A stretch of 64,000 nt of DNA from Lactimicrobium massiliense. Its GTDB lineage: Bacteria > Bacillota_I > Bacilli_A > Erysipelotrichales > Erysipelotrichaceae. Positions 32,290 to 40,881 of this stretch are shown in pieces. The position numbers and the translations under genes were made by a program. The notes under the pieces were generated by a model. It had not been told where the DNA came from. It did not search any database and was given only the letters and a program-made list of their open reading frames with translations. Each line of letters begins with the position of its first letter. The stretch's first letter is position 1. Location of the stretch: contig NZ_OUNG01000001.1 of NCBI RefSeq assembly GCF_900343155.1, positions 496,001 to 560,000 of the forward strand, given 5' to 3'.

Positions 32290-33987
32290 TTATCTCTGCT
32301 TATTGTCATCCAGACGCGGATTGAGATGCTTGTCATCACCAGTATGATCCGCTGTCATCTTCATCATACTGCGGGCAATGTTGCAGCAGTGGTCGCCCAT
32401 TCTTTCCAGATTCGACAGAATGTCACAGTATACCGAAGAAGCCACTGGTGCCGTGCAGATTTTCTTTGCCATACGCTCAAAGTGAGATTCTCTGGCATTG
32501 TATTCCAGCAGGTCCATCTCATCTTCCAGTTTCAACAGCTCATTATACGAAGCCTGACTGTGATTCTTAGCGATCTCCAGCAGCTTGGCAAACATCTCAT
32601 CAAACTGGTTGTACATGCGGTTGATTTCATAGACCGCACTTGGCGACAAGCCCTTCTGGTCTTCATGAATCATCTGGAAGAATTCCTTCAGGTTCATGGC
32701 AATATCACCTATACGCTCCAGGTTCTTGACATTGTCCAAATCGGTGCGCTGCTCCAATGTATCCGAAGGAGACAGGTCGCCTGCCATACTGATTTCCAGA
32801 AGATACGCTGTAATCTTCTTGTCATAGTCATTGACCACGGATTCGCCCTGATCAATCATCTGCAGCTCCTCTTCGCCGCCCTTGCCATTGAGATAATCAC
32901 GTGTATTGTGCACATTCTCCACAACGGCATCAGACATGGAATGAATCGCTTCCTCGGCAGCAGTTAACGCAGCTGCCGGCAGCCGTCTGGCAAGAGAAGG
33001 ATCCAGATGATCCACATCCACCTGCAGGCGTTTCGGTTCTTCGCCCGGAATGATCTTGCGTACCAGAGCACACATCTGTTTCAGCAGCGGGAAGAAGATC
33101 AAAGTAGCCAGCGCATTGAACATGATATGGGCAAGAGCTACCTGCATCATCTTGTTCATGCCAAGGGATGCGGAAACATTAAGAATGACAGCACTCAGCG
33201 GTTTGAGCAGGATCATGCCCATGACAGAGCCAACGATATTAAACAATGTATGCAGACCGGCTGTCCGCTTGGCCGCGGTACTGCCGCCGGCACTTGCCAG
33301 GATGCCAGTCACCGTGGTGCCGATGTTAGCACCAAAGACAAACGGCAGCACAGCCTGAAAGCTCAGGGCACCTGCCTGATACATCTTCTGCACAACACCG
33401 ATCGTAGCAGCCGATGCCTGCACGGCACCAGTCATGATTGTACCGGCAAGCAGTGACAGCAGCGGATTCTCGCTCAGCTTCAATGCAACATTCGTAAAGG
33501 CAGGAATGTCCTTGATGACACTGAGTGCTTCACCCATGGAATCCAGGCCATAGAAGACCATGCCAAACCCCATCAGAATATTGCCAAGACACTTGATTTT
33601 ACGCCGTGAAGAGAAACATGAAAGCATGGCACCTGCAAAGATGACATACAGGATATATTTGCCAATATCCAAAGAGATCAGGAAGGAGGTGATGGTTGTG
33701 CCGATGTTGGCTCCCATGATGATGCCTGCTGCCTGTTCCAGTGTCATCAATCCGGCTCTGACCATGCCAATGGTAATGGCAGTGGATGCAGAGGATGACT
33801 GCATGACAACCGTAATCACAATACCAATCAGAAAAGCGCTGAACGGATTCGAAGTATAGCGGTCAATATATTCCCGCAGTTTATCGCCGGCAAACTCCTT
33901 GAGCGCATCGCCCATGAAGTTAATGCCAAACATGAACAGGCCGAAGCCGCCCAGAATGACATCCCAGCGCATATCAGACAAACCCAT
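32290..33987 (-). CDS. Na+/phosphate cotransporter with C-terminal PhoU domain
   Basis: 565 residues. The N-terminal membrane half (to about 320) holds two inverted NptA/SLC34-type repeats with the substrate motifs VMQSSSASTA and VQASAATIG and paired GANIGTT motifs. The C-terminal half (about 340-550) is a PhoU-like helical domain (LERIGDIAMNL, LERMGDHCCNIA), as in NptA/YjbB proteins. It moves phosphate with Na+. GGAGG lies six bases before the ATG at 33987; the frame opens further upstream without a site. Monocistronic. Confidence 0.93.
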   Translation of the reverse strand: MGLSDMRWDVILGGFGLFMFGINFMGDALKEFAGDKLREYIDRYTSNPFSAFLIGIVITVVMQSSSASTAITIGMVRAGLMTLEQAAGIIMGANIGTTITSFLISLDIGKYILYVIFAGAMLSCFSSRRKIKCLGNILMGFGMVFYGLDSMGEALSVIKDIPAFTNVALKLSENPLLSLLAGTIMTGAVQASAATIGVVQKMYQAGALSFQAVLPFVFGANIGTTVTGILASAGGSTAAKRTAGLHTLFNIVGSVMGMILLKPLSAVILNVSASLGMNKMMQVALAHIMFNALATLIFFPLLKQMCALVRKIIPGEEPKRLQVDVDHLDPSLARRLPAAALTAAEEAIHSMSDAVVENVHNTRDYLNGKGGEEELQMIDQGESVVNDYDKKITAYLLEISMAGDLSPSDTLEQRTDLDNVKNLERIGDIAMNLKEFFQMIHEDQKGLSPSAVYEINRMYNQFDEMFAKLLEIAKNHSQASYNELLKLEDEMDLLEYNARESHFERMAKKICTAPVASSVYCDILSNLERMGDHCCNIARSMMKMTADHTGDDKHLNPRLDDNKQR

Positions 33988-34076
33988 GGATAACCTCCAT
34001 CCCTTGTACTGTATTAAGCATAGCAAAACATGGATGCCGTATGCATTATTTTTCTGATTTTTTTCACGGTTTTTAC

Positions 34077-35252
34077 TTATTTCTTGCTGACTTGCACAAG
34101 TTTGCGTGCATCATACAGACTGATATCTGCCTCATCCGCAATCCTGGCCAGATCTTCATATTCTAGCTTTGCACGTTTCGTACCATAACCGGCCGCCGTT
34201 TTCTCATGCACCATCCCATATGGGGTCTGCCATTCATTCATGGTGCGCTTCATGACATAACGCTTGGAAGTATAAGAACGGATTCCCAGTGTAGAAAGAT
34301 GCTTGAGCATCAGTGCAATCATCCTTTGTTCATCACGTTTCAGGCACATGCATGTAAACAATGTTCCGGGCCGGTTTTTCTTCATATAGATCGGTGTGGT
34401 GTACACATCCAGTGCGCCTGCCGCCATCAGCTTGTTTGCAGCAAAGCCGATTTCTTCACCCGTCATATCATCCATGGATGCCGCCAGCTCCACAACATCC
34501 CCGTCATCATTTATCTCACCAAGATATGCCCGCAGCACATCCGGTTCCTGATAGGTACGTGACCCAACCCCAACACCCTGTTTGTCCAGGATCATGCGGG
34601 GCGGGTTGTCATAGCTGTCTGTAAAGTGCTTCAGCAGTGCAGCCCCAGTCGGTGTTAACAGTTCGCCATCAACATCTCCCTTTTCAAACGGCATGCCTTC
34701 CAGCAGTGCAGCCACTGCCGGTGCCGGCACTGGCAGAATGCCATGCGCACAGTGCACCGTCCCGCTGCCTGTACGCAAAGATCCCGTGTACACACGGTCC
34801 GGCGCAATCATCTCCATCAGTACACAGCATCCGGCAATATCCGCAATGGCATCCTTCATTCCCACTTCATGCAGGTGAATCTCAGATACCGGCATGCGGT
34901 GAGCCTTGCTTTCAGCCTCAGCCAGCAGCTGATAGACTGCCTTTGTCTTTTGACGGACATGTTCTGACAACTGCAGGGAATCAATCGTATCCATGATTTC
35001 AGCCATAGTGTGATGTTCATGATGGTGATGATGTGACTGCGGCTCTTCTTCGGTGTGACCGTCTATCAGCACTTCTACATGGCTGCCGGATACACCGCCA
35101 TTTTCTTTCACGGATGCCTGGAAATGAATGCCTTCTAAACCGCAGTGATTCATGATTTCCAGATATTTGCGCTGATCCACAAGTTCACTTAACGCACTGT
35201 TGAGCAGATCGCCGGATGCGCCCATATGACAGTCCAGATACAGTATCTTCAT
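34077..35252 (-). CDS. larC: LarC-type nickel-insertion protein
   Basis: 391 residues in one uninterrupted frame. N-terminus LYLDCHMGASGDLLNSAL, the metal-binding stretch SHHHHHEHH (about 73-81) and the C-terminal KKNRPGTLFTCMC and EWQTPYGMVHEK motifs identify LarC. It inserts Ni into the pincer cofactor of lactate racemase (LarA). In Lactobacillus plantarum a frameshift makes the full protein; here none is needed. No larA, larB or larE is in the window. A hairpin terminator lies just upstream, so it is transcribed alone. The site before the ATG (AAGAG) is weak. Confidence 0.9.
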   Translation of the reverse strand: MKILYLDCHMGASGDLLNSALSELVDQRKYLEIMNHCGLEGIHFQASVKENGGVSGSHVEVLIDGHTEEEPQSHHHHHEHHTMAEIMDTIDSLQLSEHVRQKTKAVYQLLAEAESKAHRMPVSEIHLHEVGMKDAIADIAGCCVLMEMIAPDRVYTGSLRTGSGTVHCAHGILPVPAPAVAALLEGMPFEKGDVDGELLTPTGAALLKHFTDSYDNPPRMILDKQGVGVGSRTYQEPDVLRAYLGEINDDGDVVELAASMDDMTGEEIGFAANKLMAAGALDVYTTPIYMKKNRPGTLFTCMCLKRDEQRMIALMLKHLSTLGIRSYTSKRYVMKRTMNEWQTPYGMVHEKTAAGYGTKRAKLEYEDLARIADEADISLYDARKLVQVSKK

Positions 35253-35263
35253 AATCTCTTACA

Positions 35264-35285
35264 TAAAAGGCGGCTTTATGCCGCC
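35264..35285 (-). terminator. Terminator between the aldo/keto reductase gene and larC
   Basis: GGCGGC (35280-35285) pairs with GCCGCC (35269-35274), five-base loop, then TTTTAT on the minus strand. Confidence 0.8.
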
Positions 35286-35296
35286 AGTTCCTTTCG

Positions 35297-36427
35297 TTAA
35301 TGTTCCAGATCCTGGGCCGCTCTTTCCAGCCAGGAAGTGATGTGAATGTGCTGCGGGCAGGCATCTTCACACTGCAGGCAGTGAATGCAGTCACTTGCTT
35401 TGCCATGTTCTCCTGCCACCGCACGCTCATAGCTCTTTTCTGCCGTATCCTTCTGTCCATAGATCAGGTTCAGATTCATGGCACTGAAGATATCCGGAAT
35501 CTGAATGTGCTGCGGACATCCACCCGTGCAATAGTGGCAGCCTGTGCACGGAATCTGCTCAATCGAAGACAGAATCTGCTGCACCTTGGCAACAGCAGCC
35601 TGTTCCTCCTCATTCAGCGGCTTGAAATCCTTCATGTAGGACAGATTGTCTTCCATCTGGCCAAGCGTGCTCATGCCGGAAAGAACTACCATGACCTGGT
35701 CCAGGCTGGCCGCATAGCGCACTGCCCAGCTGGCCACGGACATATCCGGATCCACTGATGTGAAGACATCTTTGACAGCCTGAGGAGGATTGGCCAGCGT
35801 ACCGCCCTTGATCGGCTCCATGACCACCACCGGCTTATTGTGCTTCACGCATACTTCGTAGTTTTCACGTGAACATACACTGGGGTTGTTCCAGTCACCA
35901 TAGTTGATCTGCAACTGGACAAACTCTACCTCAGGATGCTTGTTCAAAACATCCTCCAGCACATCCGGCATATCATGGAAGGAGAAACCGATATGACGGA
36001 TCAATCCCTTTTCCTTCGCCTCTTTGACAAAGTCCCAGATACCATACTTCTCATAATTATCGATGTTGCCCTTGCTTAAGGCATGCAGAAGGTAGAAGTC
36101 AAAATAGCCGGCACCGGTTCTTTCCAGCGACGTGGCCAGCTCTGCCTTTGCCTCTTCTGCATTCTTAGCAGCCCAGCTGCCCGCATTCAGCTTGGAAGTC
36201 AGATAGAAGCTGTCACGCGGATGTCTTTCCACCAGGAACTTCCGGGCTGCTTCTTCAGAACCTTCGTAGACGTACGCTGTATCGAAATACTTCATGCCAG
36301 CTGCCAGAAAGGCATCGGTCATCTGCTCACACTGGGCAATGTCAATGGTCTTGCCATCCGCAAGACGCGGCAGACGCATCAGGCCAAAGCCAAGACGGGG
36401 CATATTCAATCCAAAGAAATCCTTCAT
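35297..36427 (-). CDS. Aldo/keto reductase with two C-terminal 4Fe-4S motifs
   Basis: 376 residues. The AKR barrel has catalytic Asp-Tyr in FDTAYVYEGSEEA, Lys in LTSKLN and His in YLLHALS, and binds NADPH in VLSGMSTLGQMEDN. A ferredoxin-like tail adds CTGCHYCTGGCP (about 295-306) and CIHCLQCEDACP (about 350-361), each able to hold a 4Fe-4S cluster. Such fusions are common in anaerobes and probably pass electrons to a redox partner; the substrate is unknown. The ATG at 36427 is eight bases after AGGAGG, better placed than that at 36433. Confidence 0.92.
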   Translation of the reverse strand: MKDFFGLNMPRLGFGLMRLPRLADGKTIDIAQCEQMTDAFLAAGMKYFDTAYVYEGSEEAARKFLVERHPRDSFYLTSKLNAGSWAAKNAEEAKAELATSLERTGAGYFDFYLLHALSKGNIDNYEKYGIWDFVKEAKEKGLIRHIGFSFHDMPDVLEDVLNKHPEVEFVQLQINYGDWNNPSVCSRENYEVCVKHNKPVVVMEPIKGGTLANPPQAVKDVFTSVDPDMSVASWAVRYAASLDQVMVVLSGMSTLGQMEDNLSYMKDFKPLNEEEQAAVAKVQQILSSIEQIPCTGCHYCTGGCPQHIQIPDIFSAMNLNLIYGQKDTAEKSYERAVAGEHGKASDCIHCLQCEDACPQHIHITSWLERAAQDLEH

Positions 36428-36462
36428 TTCCATATCCTCCTGCCACTATTTTAATACAGGCG

Positions 36463-37347
36463 TCAATTTTTCAGAAAGCTTTTGAAGAACGCACATTCAT
36501 CATCGTTGCATCTGGCCGCATCTGCTGTTTTCACATTGCAGTGGAATACATGCGGCAGCGGTTCGTTTTTGCCTTTGTAAAAATGGAATGCAAACGGCAC
36601 ATTCTCCTCCAGCAGCGTATTGGCCAGCTCACCAGCCTGTTTCTTCAGGAAGTCACCATCTGCCGTCATCAGAAATACCGGCGGATAGGCAGCCGTAATC
36701 CAATGATGCACATTCATGCGTTCCAGCAGTTCATGGCTGCACTCCGGCAGAAATATCTTCATGATCTGCATATCCAGACTGTTTGGATCATTTTCATCCA
36801 TTCCGTAGGCACCGCAGTTTAAAGCAATGGCTGTGAAATGAAAGTCCTTTGGTGCAAACGGATAGAAGCGTGCATAGTCAGGATTGCTCAGAATGCAGGC
36901 AAACAGCCCAAGGCCATTGCCGCCGGCCGAATCACCAACGCCAAAGACATGATCCAGATCAAAGCCGTATTCTTCACTGTGTGCCTGCATCCATTTGATC
37001 ACCAGAGCACAGTCTTCCAATGGTGCCGGGTATTTGAATTCCGGGGCAAGACGGTATGTGTAGTTGATTACGGCAAAGCCGCGCTGGGCAAGAGACATGC
37101 AGTACCACTGGTAGACTTCCTTGGTGCCATATACCCAGCCGCCGCCATGATAGCTGATGATCACCGGCAGCTTACCGGCATGATTCTTCGGCCGGTACAC
37201 ATCCAGAATCTGCCACTTGGGATCGCTGCCATAAAGAATATTGTCATGACGTTCTACATCCGCCGGCGTTGTATTGCCGGCATCCCGGATGGCATCCCCC
37301 TTTCCGAACTGTTCACGAATTGTTTCTGCGATATCACTCATCATCAT
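36463..37347 (-). CDS. Alpha/beta hydrolase (acetyl-esterase/lipase type)
   Basis: 294 residues of the hormone-sensitive-lipase type: HGGGWVYG oxyanion motif, Ser in FGVGDSAGGNG, Asp in MTADGDFL and His in LPHVFHCN. No signal peptide; a cytosolic esterase of unknown substrate. AGGAGG lies five bases before the ATG at 37347, with two more in-frame ATGs directly after it (37344, 37341). It overlaps the radical SAM gene by 14 bases and is the last gene of the operon that begins at 40753. Confidence 0.88.
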   Translation of the reverse strand: MMMSDIAETIREQFGKGDAIRDAGNTTPADVERHDNILYGSDPKWQILDVYRPKNHAGKLPVIISYHGGGWVYGTKEVYQWYCMSLAQRGFAVINYTYRLAPEFKYPAPLEDCALVIKWMQAHSEEYGFDLDHVFGVGDSAGGNGLGLFACILSNPDYARFYPFAPKDFHFTAIALNCGAYGMDENDPNSLDMQIMKIFLPECSHELLERMNVHHWITAAYPPVFLMTADGDFLKKQAGELANTLLEENVPFAFHFYKGKNEPLPHVFHCNVKTADAARCNDDECAFFKSFLKN

Positions 37348-38272
37348 TGCCTCCTTTTGATATCAGACAGCCCTGTACGAGCTGTTCCTGCTTCATTTCA
37401 TGGCGGATCGCATTGAGCACATGACGCTTGTCCAGTGCCCACATAGGTCCTATCAGCATCTCATGCACCGGGTCGCCTGTCAGCCGGTGAATCACGATCG
37501 AAGGATCCAGATGCCCCAGACACTGACAGACAAGATGCACATAGTCCGCTTCACCAAGATGCCATAAGCCCGGCACATCATCCTCATACATCATGCCAAG
37601 GGCAGTATTTTTAAGATACTGCAGCAGCTGCAGTTTGACGCCATCCACGTGCATTTCATTCATATGTGCGATGGTCTGCAGAACCATGTCTTCATTTTCA
37701 TGGGGCAGGCCAAGGATCAGATGCACAATCACCGGAATATGCAATGCATGCATGTTTTTGACCGCCTCATCAAATACAGGTAAGGAATAGCCCCGGTGGA
37801 TGAAGGCAGCCGTATCATCATGCATCGTCTGCAGGCCAAGCTCGATCCAGATAAACTTATCGGGATACTTGTGCTTCAGATGCCCAAGAAGTGCGCATAC
37901 ATCATCGCCAAGGCAGTCCGGCCGTGTTCCAATCGAAATCCCGGCAAACAGCGAATCTGAAAGTGCACCTTCAAACAGTTTCTGCAGTTTGTCAACAGGC
38001 CCATACGTACTTGTATAGGCCTGAAAATAGCCAATGTAATTTCCGGCACCGGCATTTTGATGATTATAGGAAAGATCGTCCTCTTTAAGCAAACTGCCAT
38101 CATAGTGAATGGCAAAATCACCTGAACCGCCTTCATCACAGAAGATACAGCCGCCGGTGTTCAGTGTGCCGTCCCGGTTAGGACAGGAAAAACCGCCGTC
38201 CAGCGGTACTCTGAAGAGCTTATGTCCAAACGTTTCCTGGCAGTATGTGCCAAGGTCATGCCAGCGTTCCAT
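37334..38272 (-). CDS. Radical SAM protein, YhcC/TIGR01212 type
   Basis: 312 residues. The iron-sulfur Cys motif is the atypical C-x11-C-x2-C of this family (Cys30, Cys42, Cys45 in SCPNRDGTLNTGGCIFC). Later motifs SIGTRPDCLGD, WIELGLQTMHD and HLILGLPHE are diagnostic. Homologues are linked to tRNA or heme-related chemistry but the reaction is unknown. Its ATG shares a base with the stop of the upstream gene (TGATG), so translation is coupled. Confidence 0.93.
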   Translation of the reverse strand: MERWHDLGTYCQETFGHKLFRVPLDGGFSCPNRDGTLNTGGCIFCDEGGSGDFAIHYDGSLLKEDDLSYNHQNAGAGNYIGYFQAYTSTYGPVDKLQKLFEGALSDSLFAGISIGTRPDCLGDDVCALLGHLKHKYPDKFIWIELGLQTMHDDTAAFIHRGYSLPVFDEAVKNMHALHIPVIVHLILGLPHENEDMVLQTIAHMNEMHVDGVKLQLLQYLKNTALGMMYEDDVPGLWHLGEADYVHLVCQCLGHLDPSIVIHRLTGDPVHEMLIGPMWALDKRHVLNAIRHEMKQEQLVQGCLISKGGNDDE

Positions 38273-38727
38273 CAATGTGCAGGATGGTCCATGGCATAAA
38301 CCAGTTCTTCTTCTCTGTCCTGCAGTTCTTTCTGCAGGCGGCTGACTTCCTGAATTGCATGGTTAACCTGACCGCGGGCATCGGAAATCTTACCCTGGAC
38401 AAAGAGGTCGGTGAAGCCATTGTCAAAGAAGTAGTCCGCAAATGCCGTAAAATCATCCAGATGCAGATTCAGATTCATGTTCCGCACATCATCCAGTTCC
38501 CGGTTGAACATTTCCAGGGCACGCTGCGCTGCTTCCATCTGCTCTCTTGCCTCACTCATTTTGCGCTGTTTCAGGAACGTGATGAACATGCCGCCGCCAA
38601 GGATATCCAGAATACCCATGGTAGAAGCACTGCCAAGAATTTCCTTTGCCCGGTACAGATGATCCAGAGCATTGTTGGCAGCACTCAGTGCTTCTTCTAC
38701 TTCCTTCAGTTCATATTCTTCATTCAT
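38272..38727 (-). CDS. Conserved-looking helical protein of unknown function
   Basis: 151 residues, acidic, almost all alpha-helical, with heptads at both ends (EYELKEVEEALSAANNALDHLYRAKE and QEVSRLQKELQDREEELVYAM) and a glycine-rich turn in the middle (GILDILGGGMFITFLKQRKMSEA). No signal or membrane helix. It overlaps the acetyltransferase gene by eight bases and is coupled to the radical SAM gene. I do not recognise the family. Confidence 0.8.
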   Translation of the reverse strand: MNEEYELKEVEEALSAANNALDHLYRAKEILGSASTMGILDILGGGMFITFLKQRKMSEAREQMEAAQRALEMFNRELDDVRNMNLNLHLDDFTAFADYFFDNGFTDLFVQGKISDARGQVNHAIQEVSRLQKELQDREEELVYAMDHPAH

Positions 38728-39190
38728 CAAAGGTGTCCTCCGCCATTACATTGTTTTGTTCACCATATGCCATTAAATACCTGGTGCGGTGAAATACCTG
38801 CACCGGATGAAAGCCGCAGCTTTCAAACAGGGAATATGTCTGCAGATCGCCGGTAAAGACATATACGCGCACATTGCCGCCGGTATCCTTGACACACTGG
38901 TTGATCACAGCCGTGCCGATCCCCTTGTTCTGCCACTGCGGAAAGACGAGCAGATCCCGGATCTCATAGACACCATTAACCGGTGTAATAAACAGATAAC
39001 CGGCTTTGTGGCCATCAGCCAGGATGACACTGAAGGCATCAATGTTTTCGGCAATGGACAGATGCGTCCATCCCAGTGCCTTCTCCCGGTTGATCCGGCT
39101 GAAATCCTCATAGCGGCGGATCACATCATCAGAAAGCCGGCAGATCTCGTCAACATCTTCCTTCTGTGCCTGTCTGTAAGAAATTACCAT
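38720..39190 (-). CDS. GNAT-family N-acetyltransferase
   Basis: 156 residues with the GNAT fold. The acetyl-CoA loop is QNKGIGTAVI after the beta-4 strand YEIRDLLVFPQW, and the C-terminal SLFESCGFHPVQVFHRTRYLM is typical. Substrate unknown. GAGGAGG lies 9 bases before the ATG. It is 28 bases behind alr in the same operon. Confidence 0.9.
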   Translation of the reverse strand: MVISYRQAQKEDVDEICRLSDDVIRRYEDFSRINREKALGWTHLSIAENIDAFSVILADGHKAGYLFITPVNGVYEIRDLLVFPQWQNKGIGTAVINQCVKDTGGNVRVYVFTGDLQTYSLFESCGFHPVQVFHRTRYLMAYGEQNNVMAEDTFDE

Positions 39191-39218
39191 CTCTGCCGTA
39201 CCTCCTCTAACTTCTATT

Positions 39219-40325
39219 TCAGGCCTCTGAACGAATCAGACGGTCATTCTGTTCCTGCATCAGCTGGCCATGCCAGATATAGCGGCGGGTTACCCGGCCG
39301 GAAATCAGACAGATCACTTCGTAAGGAATGGTATGCAGATCTGCAGCCATTTCTTCCAAAGAAATATGCGGGCCGAAGATCTCAACCTTAGTACCCATCG
39401 GGACTTCATGATCCAGCCGGATCATCACCTGATCCATGCATACTCTGCCGACAATCGTGCCATACTGGCCATCCACATAGACCTTTCTGCCCTGGTTGGC
39501 ACGGATCAGTCCATCCGCATAGCCGATCGGTGCTGTACCGATGATCTCATCACCTGTTGTTGTATAGGTTGCTCCATAGCCAATGGTCTCTCCGGCTGGT
39601 ACATGCTTGCACATATAGACAGCAGAATACAGAGAGATCGGATGGGCAAAGTCATTCCGGTATGGCGATATGCCATACAGCGTGATGCCGACCCGGCAGG
39701 CATTGCTCAAAGGATCATGATGGAACAGTGTCGCATCTGAATTGTCGCAATGAATCCATTCAAATGGATAATGCATTGCGTTGACCGCTTCATCAAATGC
39801 CGCAAACTGGCGATCTGTAATGACATGATCCGGAATATCCGAACAGTAAAAGTGTGTAAAGATGCCTTCCACAATCACACCGGCATCCAGCATCTTCTGC
39901 AGCGCCGCTCTCATTTCATCAAGGTCCTTGAAACCGATCCGATTCATACCGGTATCCACTGCCAGATGCACTTTTAATCCACGGGCATCATGTTTCAAAA
40001 CCTCATCCACCCAGGCAGAAGAATACGCTGCTGTTGCCGCATCTGCCTTCTTCAAATCTTCCACATCATCCGGATCAGACATGCCAAGAATCAGCAGCTT
40101 GCCAGTATAGCCCTCATTGCGCAGAATCATTGCCTCATCCAGTGAAGATACGGCAACCATCTGTGCACCGGCTTCCTCACAAGCCCGGCATACCTGAATA
40201 TCACCACAGCCATAGGCATCAGCCTTCAGAACAGCAATGACCTTCTTATGACAGATATCCCCTATTTTTCTGACATTTTCTGCAATCTGATCCAGATTGA
40301 TCTCCATCCATGTTCTCCGATACAT
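39219..40325 (-). CDS. alr: Alanine racemase
   Basis: 368 residues. PLP Lys34 in VIAVLKADAYGCG, catalytic Tyr in ETIGYGATYTT, PIGYADGL and the VGRVCMDQVMI block identify Alr. It makes D-alanine for peptidoglycan and teichoic acids. The ATG at 40325 is four bases after AGGAGG; the longer open frame to 40469 overlaps the upstream gene. It lies eight bases behind a membrane protein gene in the operon. Confidence 0.96.
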   Translation of the reverse strand: MYRRTWMEINLDQIAENVRKIGDICHKKVIAVLKADAYGCGDIQVCRACEEAGAQMVAVSSLDEAMILRNEGYTGKLLILGMSDPDDVEDLKKADAATAAYSSAWVDEVLKHDARGLKVHLAVDTGMNRIGFKDLDEMRAALQKMLDAGVIVEGIFTHFYCSDIPDHVITDRQFAAFDEAVNAMHYPFEWIHCDNSDATLFHHDPLSNACRVGITLYGISPYRNDFAHPISLYSAVYMCKHVPAGETIGYGATYTTTGDEIIGTAPIGYADGLIRANQGRKVYVDGQYGTIVGRVCMDQVMIRLDHEVPMGTKVEIFGPHISLEEMAADLHTIPYEVICLISGRVTRRYIWHGQLMQEQNDRLIRSEA

Positions 40326-40333
40326 ACAGCCTC

Positions 40334-40753
40334 CTAAAATATTCTCGATGTCCGATATGCGGTCACAACAGTCAACACACGAAATACAAGCCCCAGAATC
40401 GCCCATAACGAGCCAAAACGCATCATGGCCAGCATTCTCCAGGCAGATACACTGCCAAGAGCTGCCCATACCTGATTGCCAAATACTGACACAAAGTCAC
40501 CTGTCACAATACAGATGATGGCAAGGACTGCCCCAAGCACAGAATACTTCATGGTCACGCCATGGCCAAGTTTCTGTAACATTTCACCAATCAGATAGCC
40601 AAGAAAGATATATACATACTCAATCTCAATGTGGATGACACTCTGCACGGCCCCATACACAATGCCAAGGCCGATACTTGCCGCAAGGCCCAGGAAAATG
40701 CAGAGGATAAACCGGCTGTTTCGGTCAAGATTTCCGCCGTTGTAAATAATCAT
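40334..40753 (-). CDS. Small membrane protein of unknown function
   Basis: 139 residues with four predicted membrane helices (starting near residues 13, 38, 63 and 103) and no motif I know. GAGG lies five bases before the ATG at 40753. First gene of the operon with alr. A TATAAT at 40775-40780 lies 22 bases upstream, with a weak -35 (TTAGTA). Confidence 0.75.
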   Translation of the reverse strand: MIIYNGGNLDRNSRFILCIFLGLAASIGLGIVYGAVQSVIHIEIEYVYIFLGYLIGEMLQKLGHGVTMKYSVLGAVLAIICIVTGDFVSVFGNQVWAALGSVSAWRMLAMMRFGSLWAILGLVFRVLTVVTAYRTSRIF

Positions 40754-40834
40754 AAACACCTCATATTCCTGTTCATTATATTACGGACCACTGTGATTTA
40801 CTAATCCGGAAATGCGGAGTCCTGGCAGGAACGC

Positions 40835-40869
40835 AAAAAAGTCCTGACAAGAATCAACCCTGCCAGGAC
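40835..40869 (-). terminator. Terminator of the secreted flavoprotein reductase gene
   Basis: On the minus strand GTCCTG (40864-40869) pairs with CAGGAC (40841-40846), then TTTTTTGCG. Confidence 0.85.
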
Positions 40870-40881
40870 CACAAATTCATA

